From positions 3,087,001 to 3,151,000 of the forward strand of contig NZ_CP025430.1 in NCBI RefSeq assembly GCF_002847445.1: 64,000 bases of DNA. Direction: 5' to 3'. A program made the translations under genes and the position numbers. Source of the DNA: Paracoccus zhejiangensis (lineage in GTDB: Bacteria; Pseudomonadota; Alphaproteobacteria; Rhodobacterales; Rhodobacteraceae). The notes under the pieces are model-generated. The model had not been told where the DNA came from. It searched no databases and worked only from the letters and a program-made list of their open reading frames with translations. Shown here in pieces: positions 15,455 to 23,557 of this stretch (position 1 is the stretch's first letter; each line of letters opens with the position of its first letter).

Positions 15455-15910
15455 TTACAGTGTCCTGTCTCGTGTCACGCGGGCCTGGATTGCCCGCTCA
15501 CGCTCGGGCCAGGTGGATTTGATATAGGCCAGGATGGCCGAGATCTGATCGTCGCCCAAGACCTCGCCGAAGCCCGGCATGTCGCTTTCATAGCCGTTAC
15601 CCACAACCGCAGCCGAGCCGTCGCGGATGATCTGTTCCAGCAGCGCGTCGGCATGGTGCCATGTGTGTCCGGTTTCATCATGGGGCGGCGCGGGGTAGCG
15701 ACCGTTTTCAAGCGGGATCTTCCAGTCCGGTTGGCCCTGCAGGTTCGCTCCATGGCAAGAGGCGCAGTTTTCATCGTAGAGCTCCTGACCAAGTGCGATG
15801 ACGGCCGTGTCCGCGACAACCATTCCGGACGTCCCGTTTACGCGCCACATGGTCAAGACCGCAGCGGCCAGAGCGGCCGCTGCAACAAGGGAAAGTGATC
15901 CGCGCGTCAT
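15455..15910 (-). CDS. Membrane-anchored class I cytochrome c
   Basis: 151 aa. An uncleaved N-terminal helix (SLSLVAAAALAAAVLTMW) anchors it. The heme site CASCH is near residues 49-53 and the distal ligand is the Met of SDMPGFGEVL near 110, typical of class I cytochromes c. The C-terminus KSTWPERERAIQARV is a common end of this subgroup. It starts three bases after the DUF411 gene and so is in the csoR operon. It may carry electrons for oxidation of Cu(I) or for thiol chemistry; the partner is unknown. Confidence 0.88.
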   Translation of the reverse strand: MTRGSLSLVAAAALAAAVLTMWRVNGTSGMVVADTAVIALGQELYDENCASCHGANLQGQPDWKIPLENGRYPAPPHDETGHTWHHADALLEQIIRDGSAAVVGNGYESDMPGFGEVLGDDQISAILAYIKSTWPERERAIQARVTRDRTL

Positions 15911-15913
15911 CCG

Positions 15914-16393
15914 CTACTCGTCCGATGGGAAGGGCCGCCAAACGCCGGCCGAGCCGCCCCAGGCGATGACGTCTGCGGTCGCATCGACCCCGCCACCCAT
16001 GCCCGGAGAGCCGGCCGGCATCCCCGGCACCGCGATCCCGATTAGGTCGGGACGCTGCTGCAGAAGCTGCCGGATGGCCGCGAAGGGTACGTGGCCTTCG
16101 ACGACATAGCCGTCGATCCGGGCGGTGTGGCAGGACCACAGCTTCTCTGGGACCTTGGCCGCGCGCTTCATGCCTTCGTAATCGGCGGTCTCGGTGATCT
16201 CGACCTCGAACCCGGCCTCGATGGCCAGATCCGCCCATGCGCCGCAGCAGTCGCAGCCCGGGTCCTTGGTGATGCTGAGAAGGTTAGGCCTTTCGCCCGA
16301 ACCTGTCGCCGCCCTTGCAAGCGTTGAGCTGGTGGCGAGTGCCGCCGCCATGGCAAGCATCGCCCCGCGGCGCGAGAGGCAAGATTTGTTCAT
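15914..16393 (-). CDS. DUF411 periplasmic metal-binding protein
   Basis: 159 aa from the ATG at 16393, chosen because it directly precedes a Tat-like signal (CLSRRGAMLAMAAALA) and has a ribosome site (AGGAGACC); an upstream in-frame ATG at 16480 is unlikely. The DUF411 fold is marked by KDPGCDCCGAW, CHTARIDGYVVEGHVP and IAVPGMPAGSPGM. These proteins bind copper or related soft metals in the periplasm and are often found with copper resistance genes. It follows the CutF-like gene by 93 bases, a gap that contains a hairpin and might be its translational control region. Confidence 0.9.
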   Translation of the reverse strand: MNKSCLSRRGAMLAMAAALATSSTLARAATGSGERPNLLSITKDPGCDCCGAWADLAIEAGFEVEITETADYEGMKRAAKVPEKLWSCHTARIDGYVVEGHVPFAAIRQLLQQRPDLIGIAVPGMPAGSPGMGGGVDATADVIAWGGSAGVWRPFPSDE

Positions 16394-16465
16394 ACCTGGT
16401 CTCCTATCGGGATTTTCGCACCATGGAGCCTGAGACCCGCGAAATGGCGCAACCTTGAGTGGCTC

Positions 16466-16478
16466 GGCCCGTCGGGCC
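16466..16478 (-). promoter_or_regulatory. Hairpin between the CutF-like gene and the DUF411 gene
   Basis: GGCCC (16466-16470) pairs with GGGCC (16474-16478) around GTC, starting nine bases after the stop of the Cys-rich small gene. If that gene is a leader peptide, this hairpin is where a stalled ribosome would change downstream folding. It is short, so chance in GC-rich DNA cannot be excluded. Confidence 0.4.
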
Positions 16479-16486
16479 AAGCGAAG

Positions 16487-16810
16487 TCAGGCAGAAGCGC
16501 ATTGAGGAGGGCGCAGTGGAAGGCCGAGCTCGGTTGTTTCTGCGAGCCACTGCGAGGGGAAATGCTCGACCTTCCTTGGCAAGCAGGCATCAAGCGGCAT
16601 TGCGCCGGCGGGATGAACGGCGACGCACATTGCGCAGGCGCCGTGCCGGGGTTTCTGCGACTCGGGGCAGCATTCATGAGTGGTCTGCACGACCCCCGGC
16701 CCCATGGTTGCTGTCGTAAGCTGTTGCCCCGCTGATTCAGTGCCCGACGGAACCAGGGTCATGTTGATTGCCAGAAGAAGGACCAGCAGCCCGGACAGCA
16801 GGAAACGCAT
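16487..16810 (-). CDS. Small secreted Cys-rich protein, CutF-like candidate copper leader peptide
   Basis: 107 aa from the ATG at 16810, which overlaps the csoR stop by one base (TGATG). A signal peptide (FLLSGLLVLLLAINM) is followed by a Cys cluster, HECCPESQKPRHGACAMC, and a Pro/Arg-rich end, GLPLRPPQCASA. This layout (export signal, Cys motif, C-terminal RPP) resembles the CutF/CruR group of copper-responsive leader peptides, in which translation of the C-terminal Pro motif controls the gene downstream. The coupling to a copper repressor and the DUF411 gene after a hairpin fit that role. A plain periplasmic copper-binding protein is the alternative. I did not find an exact family match. 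Confidence 0.65.
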   Translation of the reverse strand: MRFLLSGLLVLLLAINMTLVPSGTESAGQQLTTATMGPGVVQTTHECCPESQKPRHGACAMCVAVHPAGAMPLDACLPRKVEHFPSQWLAETTELGLPLRPPQCASA

Positions 16811-17091
16811 CAATCCCGCACCTTTTCCAGCAATTCGACGACTTCTCGGAACATCACGCGCTGGCGGTCTTGATCGCCGGACTGGATCGCGGTTTCCATG
16901 CAGACTCTCGCGTGATCCTCGATCAACAGGCGCTCGACGGCGCGAAGGGCCGAACGGATGGCAGCGGTCTGGTTCAGGACGTCGACGCAATAGCGCCCAT
17001 CCTCGACCATGCGCGACACGCCCTGCACCTGCCCGGCAAGCCGCGACAGGCGCATCAGGATCGCATCCCGGTTCTGCTTGTCATGCGTCAA
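16810..17091 (-). CDS. csoR: CsoR-type copper-sensing repressor
   Basis: 93 aa all-helical CsoR/RcnR family protein. The N-terminal LSRLAGQVQGVSRMVEDG is typical. The copper ligand set is present with standard spacing: Cys35, His60, Cys64. The RcnR nickel/cobalt His at the N-terminus cannot be excluded (His3), but the Cys-His-Cys set is that of copper sensors. It represses without copper and leaves DNA when Cu(I) binds. It heads the leftward operon and has a clear operator 39 bp upstream, so it is autoregulated. Confidence 0.93.
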   Translation of the reverse strand: MTHDKQNRDAILMRLSRLAGQVQGVSRMVEDGRYCVDVLNQTAAIRSALRAVERLLIEDHARVCMETAIQSGDQDRQRVMFREVVELLEKVRD

Positions 17092-17129
17092 GGGCGGGCT
17101 CCGGTTGGCGATATTCTGTCCGCTTCTCT

Positions 17130-17146
17130 ATACCCGGCAGGGGTAT
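17130..17146 (-). promoter_or_regulatory. CsoR operator
   Basis: ATACCCGGCAGGGGTAT is an inverted repeat with ATACCC/GGGTAT arms and a 5-bp centre, very close to the TACCC...GGGTA operators of known CsoR proteins. It overlaps a leftward -10-like hexamer TATAGA (17132-17127), so binding would block csoR transcription. Confidence 0.8.
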
Positions 17147-17187
17147 GCGGCAAGCTTGGTATAGGGGTATGTGACAAGCTTGGTATA
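17140..17187. repeat. Tandem 24-bp direct repeat beside the CsoR operator
   Basis: Two adjacent 24-bp copies (17140-17163 and 17164-17187) differ at two positions. Each starts GGGGTATG and ends CAAGCTTGGTATA, so the GGGGTATG half of the operator is present twice. It may provide a second CsoR contact or be a recent slippage duplication. Confidence 0.8.
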
Positions 17188-17249
17188 TTGACCCGCCCGC
17201 TCGAGTGAAGGGTTTCAGTCTTAGCGCATGACGGGTCTTGGTGCTAAAG

Positions 17250-17530
17250 CTATGGTCTTATACCCGTTTCGGCGGGCGCACAGGCGGTTGCGGTTTGAGC
17301 TGCGATGAACTCGCGAGGCGAGCGCATTTTCTGTCCAAATTGTGGGTGTTCGTCATTGTAGTCCTCGATTCAATCTCAGATCAATCCGAGAACGGTTTGG
17401 GTATCCGGCAGAAAGGTCACTGGAAGTAGTCGCGCTTCAGCATCGTCACGAAGGCCCCCGAGATGCCGTTGCTCTACGGGTTCTGGATCGGCGTGAAGCA
17501 GCAGGCTCCTCACCTTCTGAGCGCACTGCA
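17250..17530 (-). pseudogene. Second IS3-family transposase fragment (orfB C-terminus)
   Basis: Leftward, the fragment reads FTPIQNP, stop, SNGISGAFVTMLKRDY, stop, then after a frameshift IEDYNDEHPQFGQKMRSPREF and AAQTATA to a TAG at 17252-17250. These are the C-terminal hallmarks of IS3-family orfB (the DDE glutamate region and the final DYN-HP-SPREF block), but the Glu of the usual ESNG is replaced by a stop. It comes from a different IS3 subgroup than the remnant at 11.2-11.9 kb. It is dead and marks the right border of the copper island. Bases 17188-17249 and 17531-17544 show nothing else. Confidence 0.85.
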
Positions 17531-17544
17531 CTTTCATGGCGGCG

Positions 17545-17814
17545 TCACCAGCCCGCTGCCATGACCAAGGCCGAAAACTCCGGCTTCAGGCGGTCCAAAA
17601 TCGGTAGGCAGAGCAATGACCACCGGACACCGGTCGCGACAAGAGGAAAGAACAGTGGCAGGTCACCATGTTCCTCGGCCTTACGTGCGCCCGCGCGGGC
17701 AATGCGAAGGATTTGGGCGTTGTCATGCGCATCGCCATCAAGGCGGGCATGGGCGCGCAAATCCTTGAGTGTGACAGGGTATGCGGTAAAGCGGTTCAGG
17801 CGTTCGATAATCAT
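17545..17814 (-). CDS. Phage head-tail connector-like protein (gp6-type), probably truncated
   Basis: 89 aa. The first 50 residues (FTAYPVTLKDLRAHARLDG, DNAQILRIARAGARKAEE) resemble the N-terminus of phage gp6-like head-tail connectors, which begin with a pro-val-thr-leu motif and an acidic helix pair. The C-terminal 35 residues do not fit that family and run up to the IS3 fragment, so the gene is probably a prophage leftover cut by the insertion. Its ATG overlaps the preceding gene by four bases (ATGA), as in phage operons. Confidence in the family is moderate. Confidence 0.45.
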   Translation of the reverse strand: MIIERLNRFTAYPVTLKDLRAHARLDGDAHDNAQILRIARAGARKAEEHGDLPLFFPLVATGVRWSLLCLPILDRLKPEFSALVMAAGW

Positions 17815-18326
17815 TCCACCTCCCGCACTTCTGCGAAGGACAGGAACGCCGCCCGATCGTCAGGCGTAAGTCGCGCAAAACTGGTGGTGCAGTACGCTTT
17901 CAGCTCGGCCCGGCTGGCCCAAGCCGCCCATTCCCGCGCCTCGGTCATGATGGCGTTGAAGATCGGCAGCGGCTGACCGGGGCGCAGGGCCTCGATCATG
18001 ATCTCCAGAAAGGGCAGCCGGTTGGACGGGTCGCAATCGGCCACAGCGCGGGCCAACACCCTTGCCGCCGATTCCCGCCGCGTGTTATTCTCGATCCATT
18101 CGAACCACGAATGCAGATCAGCCCCGATTGCGCCCGCCTGCGCGTCGGGGTTTTCGTTTTCGGTGAGAACGTCCCCGGAACACCGCGTGTCAATAGCGTG
18201 CCAACCCAGCTGGGGCGTTCTTGTCTCGTTCTGCGCGAAGTTGCCGGAAGCTGCATGGACGACTTCGCAAGACTCTTTGTCTATTGCGTAAATTTCGGGG
18301 TTCGCGTAGAGGCGTCCGTGGGACAC
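17811..18326 (-). CDS. Hypothetical protein, probable prophage leftover overlapping the serC leader
   Basis: Open for 171 codons, but only the last 115 or so look like a protein: [54 protein letters not shown] and [10 protein letters not shown]. The first 50 codons are made of serC leader DNA and are atypical, so either the true start is an unusual codon inside or the original start was lost when this DNA was joined to the serC region. I do not recognise the family. It is coupled (ATGA) to the connector-like gene, which suggests a phage origin. Confidence 0.45.
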   Translation of the reverse strand: MSHGRLYANPEIYAIDKESCEVVHAASGNFAQNETRTPQLGWHAIDTRCSGDVLTENENPDAQAGAIGADLHSWFEWIENNTRRESAARVLARAVADCDPSNRLPFLEIMIEALRPGQPLPIFNAIMTEAREWAAWASRAELKAYCTTSFARLTPDDRAAFLSFAEVREVE

Positions 18327-18364
18327 CCCTCCCCAACGAGGGGCTTTTAGCTGGAAGGCTAGCC
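18320..18364 (+). promoter_or_regulatory. Structured serC leader (serC RNA motif candidate)
   Basis: Directly before the serC ATG are two hairpins: CCCCTC (18326-18331) with GAGGGG (18338-18343) around CCCAAC, then TAGC (18348-18351) with GCTA (18358-18361), whose loop contains the likely ribosome site GGAAG. A conserved RNA element named the serC motif is known upstream of serC in Alphaproteobacteria, and this fits in place and form. Match to the published consensus was not tested. Confidence 0.5.
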
Positions 18365-19510
<1,146 letters not shown>

Positions 19511-19524
19511 GCCGAACGCACGGA

Positions 19525-19559
19525 CCGGGGGCCAGCCCCCGGACCCCCGGGATATTTTT
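19525..19559 (+). terminator. serC-serA intergenic hairpin with ATATTTTTA tail
   Basis: CCGGGGGC (19525-19532) pairs with GCCCCCGG (19535-19542), followed by ACCCCCGGGATATTTTTA. The T-run makes it terminator-like, probably an attenuator because serA lies only 60 bp on. The GGGGG-hairpin plus ATATTTTTACCAAGATGAA tail recurs in many Rhodobacteraceae intergenic regions. Confidence 0.6.
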
Positions 19560-19619
19560 ACCAAGATGAAACAGCGTCAGCGTGGCAGAGGCCCGGACGC
19601 GAGCATAGGGATAACAGAG

Positions 19620-21209
19620 ATGCCGAAGGTTCTCGTATCGGACAAACTGTCGGAAACCGCCGTCCAGATCTTCCGCGACCGCGGGGTCGATGTCGATTAC
19701 CTGCCCGATCTGGGCAAGGACAAGGACAAGCTGGCCGAGGTGATCGGGCAATATGACGGGCTGGCGATCCGCTCGGCCACCAAGGTCACCGAGAAGCTCT
19801 TGGAAAGCGCGCCCAACCTGAAGGTCGTGGGCCGGGCCGGGATCGGGGTCGACAATGTCGACATCCCGGCGGCCTCGAAGAAGGGCGTCATCGTGATGAA
19901 CACGCCCTTCGGCAATTCGGTCACCACCGCCGAGCACGCCATCGCCATGATGTTCGCCGTGGCACGGCAATTGCCCGAGGCTTCGGCCTCGACCCATGCC
20001 GGCAAGTGGGAGAAGAACCGCTTCATGGGGGTCGAGCTGTTCAACAAGACCCTTGGCGTCATCGGCGCGGGCAATATCGGCTCGATCGTCATCGACCGGG
20101 CGCTGGGGCTGCACATGAAGGTGCTGGCCTATGATCCCTTCCTGTCGGAAGAGCGCGCGGTCGAGCTGGGAGTGAAGAAGGTCGAGCTGGACGAGCTGCT
20201 GGCCAAGGCCGATTTCATCACCTTCCATGTGCCGCTGACCGACAAGACCCGCAATATCCTGTCGCGCGAGGCGATCGCCAAGCTGAAGCCGGGTGTGCGG
20301 ATCATCAACTGCGCCCGCGGCGGGCTGGTCGACGAGGCGGCACTGGCCGAGGCGCTGACGGATGGTCGCGTGGCCGGCGCGGCCTTTGATGTTTTTGCCG
20401 AGGAGCCGGCAACGGCCTCGCCGCTGTTCAACCTGCCGAATGTCGTGGTGACGCCGCATCTGGGCGCCTCGACCACCGAGGCGCAGGAGAACGTGGCCCT
20501 GCAGGTGGCCGAGCAGATGGCCGATTACCTCTTGACCGGCGCGGTGCAGAACGCGCTGAACATGCCCTCGGTCACCGCCGAGGAAGCCGCCGTCATGGGG
20601 CCCTGGATCAAGCTGGCGGGGCATCTGGGCGCCTTTGTCGGGCAGATGACCGGCGAGCCGATCAAGGCGATCAACGTCCTCTATGACGGTGTCGTCTCGA
20701 CCATGAACCTGAACGCGCTGAACGCGGCGGTGATCTCGGGCGTGATGAAGGCCACCAACCCGGACGTGAACATGGTCTCGGCCCCGGTCATGGCCAAGGA
20801 GCGCGGCGTGCAGGTGGCGACCACCCGGCAGGACAAGAGCGGCGTTTTCGAGGGCTATATCAAGCTGACTGTGGTGACGGCGGATCGCGAGCGCTCGATC
20901 GCCGGGACCGTCTTCAGCGACGGCAAGCCGCGCTTAATCCAGATCCGCGGCATCAATATCGATGCCGAGGTGGGCGAGCACATGCTGTATACCCGCAACA
21001 AGGACATTCCAGGGGTGATCGGTGCCCTGGGGATGACTTTGGGCGAGCAGGGGGTGAACATCGCCAACTTCACCCTTGGTCGTTCGGCCGCGAATGGCGA
21101 TGCCATCGCCATCCTTTATCTCGACGAGCCGATCCCGGCGAGTGCTCTGGCCGCGCTGGAGAAGACCGGGAAGTTCCTGCAGGCCCGCCCGCTGCATTTC
21201 GAGATCTGA
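19620..21209 (+). CDS. serA: D-3-phosphoglycerate dehydrogenase
   Basis: 529 aa, the long form with catalytic, NAD-binding, intervening (ASB) and C-terminal ACT domains. It oxidises 3-phosphoglycerate to 3-phosphohydroxypyruvate, the first step of serine synthesis. Motifs are VGRAGIGVDNVD (residues about 75-86), the NAD site GVIGAGNIGSIV (about 148-159), INCARGGLVDE (catalytic Arg), FAEEP (Glu) and TPHLGAST (His). The C-terminal HMLYTRNKDIPGVIG block is the ACT domain, which binds serine in feedback-inhibited members. The ATG at 19620 is favoured over an upstream start because MPKVLVSDKLS matches the family N-terminus. Confidence 0.97.
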   Translation: MPKVLVSDKLSETAVQIFRDRGVDVDYLPDLGKDKDKLAEVIGQYDGLAIRSATKVTEKLLESAPNLKVVGRAGIGVDNVDIPAASKKGVIVMNTPFGNSVTTAEHAIAMMFAVARQLPEASASTHAGKWEKNRFMGVELFNKTLGVIGAGNIGSIVIDRALGLHMKVLAYDPFLSEERAVELGVKKVELDELLAKADFITFHVPLTDKTRNILSREAIAKLKPGVRIINCARGGLVDEAALAEALTDGRVAGAAFDVFAEEPATASPLFNLPNVVVTPHLGASTTEAQENVALQVAEQMADYLLTGAVQNALNMPSVTAEEAAVMGPWIKLAGHLGAFVGQMTGEPIKAINVLYDGVVSTMNLNALNAAVISGVMKATNPDVNMVSAPVMAKERGVQVATTRQDKSGVFEGYIKLTVVTADRERSIAGTVFSDGKPRLIQIRGINIDAEVGEHMLYTRNKDIPGVIGALGMTLGEQGVNIANFTLGRSAANGDAIAILYLDEPIPASALAALEKTGKFLQARPLHFEI

Positions 21210-21234
21210 CCCCCGAAGCCTTGCCAAGCGATGC

Positions 21235-21270
21235 GATCCCGGCCAGACAGGCCGGGATCCTTTGCTTTTT
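21235..21270 (+). terminator. Intrinsic terminator of serA
   Basis: Perfect 10-bp stem GATCCCGGCC (21235-21244) with GGCCGGGATC (21250-21259), 5-base loop, then CTTTGCTTTTT. It is a textbook Rho-independent terminator. Confidence 0.9.
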
Positions 21271-21281
21271 CGGGGGGCGCG

Positions 21282-22013
21282 ATGCCGATCTATGCCATTG
21301 GCGACATTCACGGCCAGCTGGAGCTGTTGCACCGCGCCCATCGGCTGATCGAGGCCGATGGCGGGTCTGATGCCCGGATCGTGCACCTGGGCGATCTGAT
21401 CGACCGCGGCCCCGATTCGCGTGGCGTGATCGACCATCTGATGAGCGGTCAGGCGCAGGGGCGCGACTGGATCGTGCTCAAGGGCAATCATGACCGCTTC
21501 CTGCCGACCTTCCTGAAGGATGCCGACTGGATCGATCCGGCCATGTCCTCGGGGGCGGTCTGGACCGAGCATCCGGGGCTGGGGGCGGCGGCGACGCTGG
21601 CATCCTACGGGGTCGATGTGAACCAGCCGCGATCGGACCTGCAGGCGGCGGCGCGGGCGGCGGTGCCGATGGCCCATGCCGAATACCTGGCCGGGCTGCC
21701 GCTGTGGTATCTGCAGGATGGCCTTTTGTTCGTCCATGCCGGTATCCGGCCCGGCATCGACCTGCAGGCGCAGACCGAGCAGGACCTGGTCTGGATCCGC
21801 AAGGGGTTCCTGGACAGCCCGGCCCATCACGGTCCCTTGGTCGTGCACGGCCATACCGCGCTGGACCGCGCCACGCATTTCGGCAACCGGATCGATCTCG
21901 ACAGCGGCGCGGCCTATGGCGGGCCGCTGTCGGCGGTGCGCTTTGACGATCAGGGCGCCTGGCTGTTGGGCGACGGAGCGCCCGAACTGCTGCACCCGGC
22001 GCCAGGCGGCTGA
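21282..22013 (+). CDS. PPP-family metallophosphoesterase
   Basis: 243 aa from the ATG at 21282. The three metal-site motifs of the phosphoprotein phosphatase superfamily are present: GDIHG (residues 7-11), GDLIDRGPDS (about 37-46) and KGNHD (about 67-71), with later HAG and HGHT histidines. It probably removes phosphate from proteins or hydrolyses dinucleoside polyphosphates, in the cytoplasm; the substrate cannot be told from sequence. Its stop overlaps the next gene's ATG by one base (TGATG). Confidence 0.9.
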   Translation: MPIYAIGDIHGQLELLHRAHRLIEADGGSDARIVHLGDLIDRGPDSRGVIDHLMSGQAQGRDWIVLKGNHDRFLPTFLKDADWIDPAMSSGAVWTEHPGLGAAATLASYGVDVNQPRSDLQAAARAAVPMAHAEYLAGLPLWYLQDGLLFVHAGIRPGIDLQAQTEQDLVWIRKGFLDSPAHHGPLVVHGHTALDRATHFGNRIDLDSGAAYGGPLSAVRFDDQGAWLLGDGAPELLHPAPGG

Positions 22014-22570
22014 TGGGCCGGCTCTCGCCCTGGCATCTGGTTGCGCTGATCGTTCTGGCCACCGCGGGTTTCCTGCTGTTCCTCGGGCGGGTGCCGATCT
22101 GCGACTGTGGCTATGTGAAGCTGTGGCACGGAGTCACCAACAGCTCGGGCAATTCGCAGCATCTGACCGACTGGTACACCCCTTCGCATGTGCTGCACGG
22201 GCTGCTGTTCTTTGCCATGCTGCATGTCCTGCTGCCGCGTGTGGCGATCGGTTGGCGGCTGGTCCTTGCCACGCTGGTCGAGGCCGGGTGGGAGATCGCC
22301 GAGAACACCAGCATGGTGATCGAACGCTATCGCGCTGTGACCATCTCGCTCGACTATTACGGCGATGCGGTGGTGAACTCGGTCGGCGACATGCTGGCGA
22401 TGATGCTTGGCTTCTGGCTGGCGCGGGTGCTGCCGGTCTGGCTTTCCGTGGCGTTATTTCTGGGAACCGAGGCGGTGACGATCTGGTTCATCCGCGACGG
22501 GTTGATCTTGAACGTGCTGATGCTGCTCTGGCCCATCGAGGCGCTGCGTCAGTGGCAGGCGGCGGGCTGA
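22013..22570 (+). CDS. DUF2585 (UPF0314) inner-membrane protein
   Basis: 185 aa with about five predicted membrane helices and the family hallmarks CDCGYVKLWHG, NSQHLTDWYTPSHVLHG and EAGWEIAENTSMVIERYR. The function is unknown. The many conserved His, Asp and Glu residues facing the membrane interface suggest a metal or lipid-linked enzyme, but that is speculation. It is translationally coupled to the phosphoesterase upstream and followed by creA after 21 bases. Confidence 0.9.
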   Translation: MGRLSPWHLVALIVLATAGFLLFLGRVPICDCGYVKLWHGVTNSSGNSQHLTDWYTPSHVLHGLLFFAMLHVLLPRVAIGWRLVLATLVEAGWEIAENTSMVIERYRAVTISLDYYGDAVVNSVGDMLAMMLGFWLARVLPVWLSVALFLGTEAVTIWFIRDGLILNVLMLLWPIEALRQWQAAG

Positions 22571-22591
22571 CGGCCCGGACAGGAGGATGCG

Positions 22592-23059
22592 ATGAAACGA
22601 CTGATTGGGCTGGCGATGCTGGCCGCCTTCCCCGCAATGGCCGAGGAAGTGGGCGAGATCGGCGTCGACTGGGTCGGCAATGACATCATCATCGAGGCCA
22701 TCGCCGATCCCGAGGTGCCGGGCGTGACCTGCCACCTGGCCTATTTCGACCGCTCGGTGATCGACCGGCTGAGCCAGGGCAACTGGTTCGAGGATCCGTC
22801 GAACTCGGCCATCGAATGCGCCCGGACCGGGCCGATCACGGTGGGCGACATCGCCCGCGGCAAGACGGGCGAGGATGTGTTTTCCGAAGGCCGCTCGCTG
22901 ATCTTCAAATCGCTGCGGGTGAAGCGCGTCTATGATGCGACGAATGGCGTGCTCGTCTACCTCGCCCATGCCAATGAGTTGACCGAGGGCTCGGCCAAGA
23001 TGGCGATCTCGACCGTGGCGCTGACGCCCGAGGAAAAGGCCGCGGCAGGGCCGAACTGA
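22592..23059 (+). CDS. creA: CreA family periplasmic protein
   Basis: 155 aa with a short signal peptide (LIGLAMLAAFPAMAEE). The CreA pattern is VGNDIIIEAIADPEVPGVTCHLAYFDR, SNSAIECARTGPI and VFSEGRSLIFKSLRVKRVYDA, with two conserved cysteines about 30 residues apart that may pair. Its role is unknown; in other bacteria it sits next to unrelated genes. It is a probable third gene of the unit starting at 21282. Confidence 0.9.
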   Translation: MKRLIGLAMLAAFPAMAEEVGEIGVDWVGNDIIIEAIADPEVPGVTCHLAYFDRSVIDRLSQGNWFEDPSNSAIECARTGPITVGDIARGKTGEDVFSEGRSLIFKSLRVKRVYDATNGVLVYLAHANELTEGSAKMAISTVALTPEEKAAAGPN

Positions 23060-23224
23060 GCCGGCTTGCCGTTCGACCTTCCGCTGCGGTTGCCTTGCGA
23101 AAGGCCGCGCTGCCGGTTTCCGGCGCAGCCGATTGCTGCATTGCGGCAAAAGCCGGTTGAACAGGCCCGTTCCGGTGGACAGAGCGGCGGCTTTGGATTA
23201 GGGACTCTCTTTCGGGAAGAACTT

Positions 23225-23557
23225 ATGACACCACACCGCAGAGTCGCGAAATACAACCTTGGCCAGGTCGTCCGCCATCGCAGCCGCGATTTCAGGGGGG
23301 TGGTTTTCGACATCGATCCGGAATTCGCCAATACCGAAGAATGGTATGAATCGATCCCCGAGGATGTGCGTCCGGCCAAGGACCAGCCGTTCTATCATCT
23401 CTTTGCAGAGACCGAGGCCACCTATTACGTCGCCTATGTCTCCGAGCAGAACCTTGTGCCCGACCGTTCGGGTGAACCGGTCGATCATCCCGAGGTGGTC
23501 GAGATGTTCGGCGAGTTCAAGGATGGCCGCTATCCGCTTCAGTCCTTGCTGAACTGA
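23225..23557 (+). CDS. hspQ: Heat shock protein HspQ (YccV family)
   Basis: 110 aa from the ATG at 23225. The family core is KYNLGQVVRHRSRDFRGVVFDIDP, EEWYESIP and DQPFYHLFAE, then YVAYVSEQNLVPD. HspQ is a small protein that binds hemimethylated DNA and, in enterobacteria, is an adaptor and specificity enhancer of the Lon protease. The gene has its own 165-bp upstream region and converges with the RsbW-like gene, with a 19-bp overlap of the 3' ends. Confidence 0.93.
   Translation: MTPHRRVAKYNLGQVVRHRSRDFRGVVFDIDPEFANTEEWYESIPEDVRPAKDQPFYHLFAETEATYYVAYVSEQNLVPDRSGEPVDHPEVVEMFGEFKDGRYPLQSLLN

Noticed and set aside
17140..17187. CRISPR-like repeat
   Set aside because: The two copies are directly adjacent with no spacer between, and there are only two.
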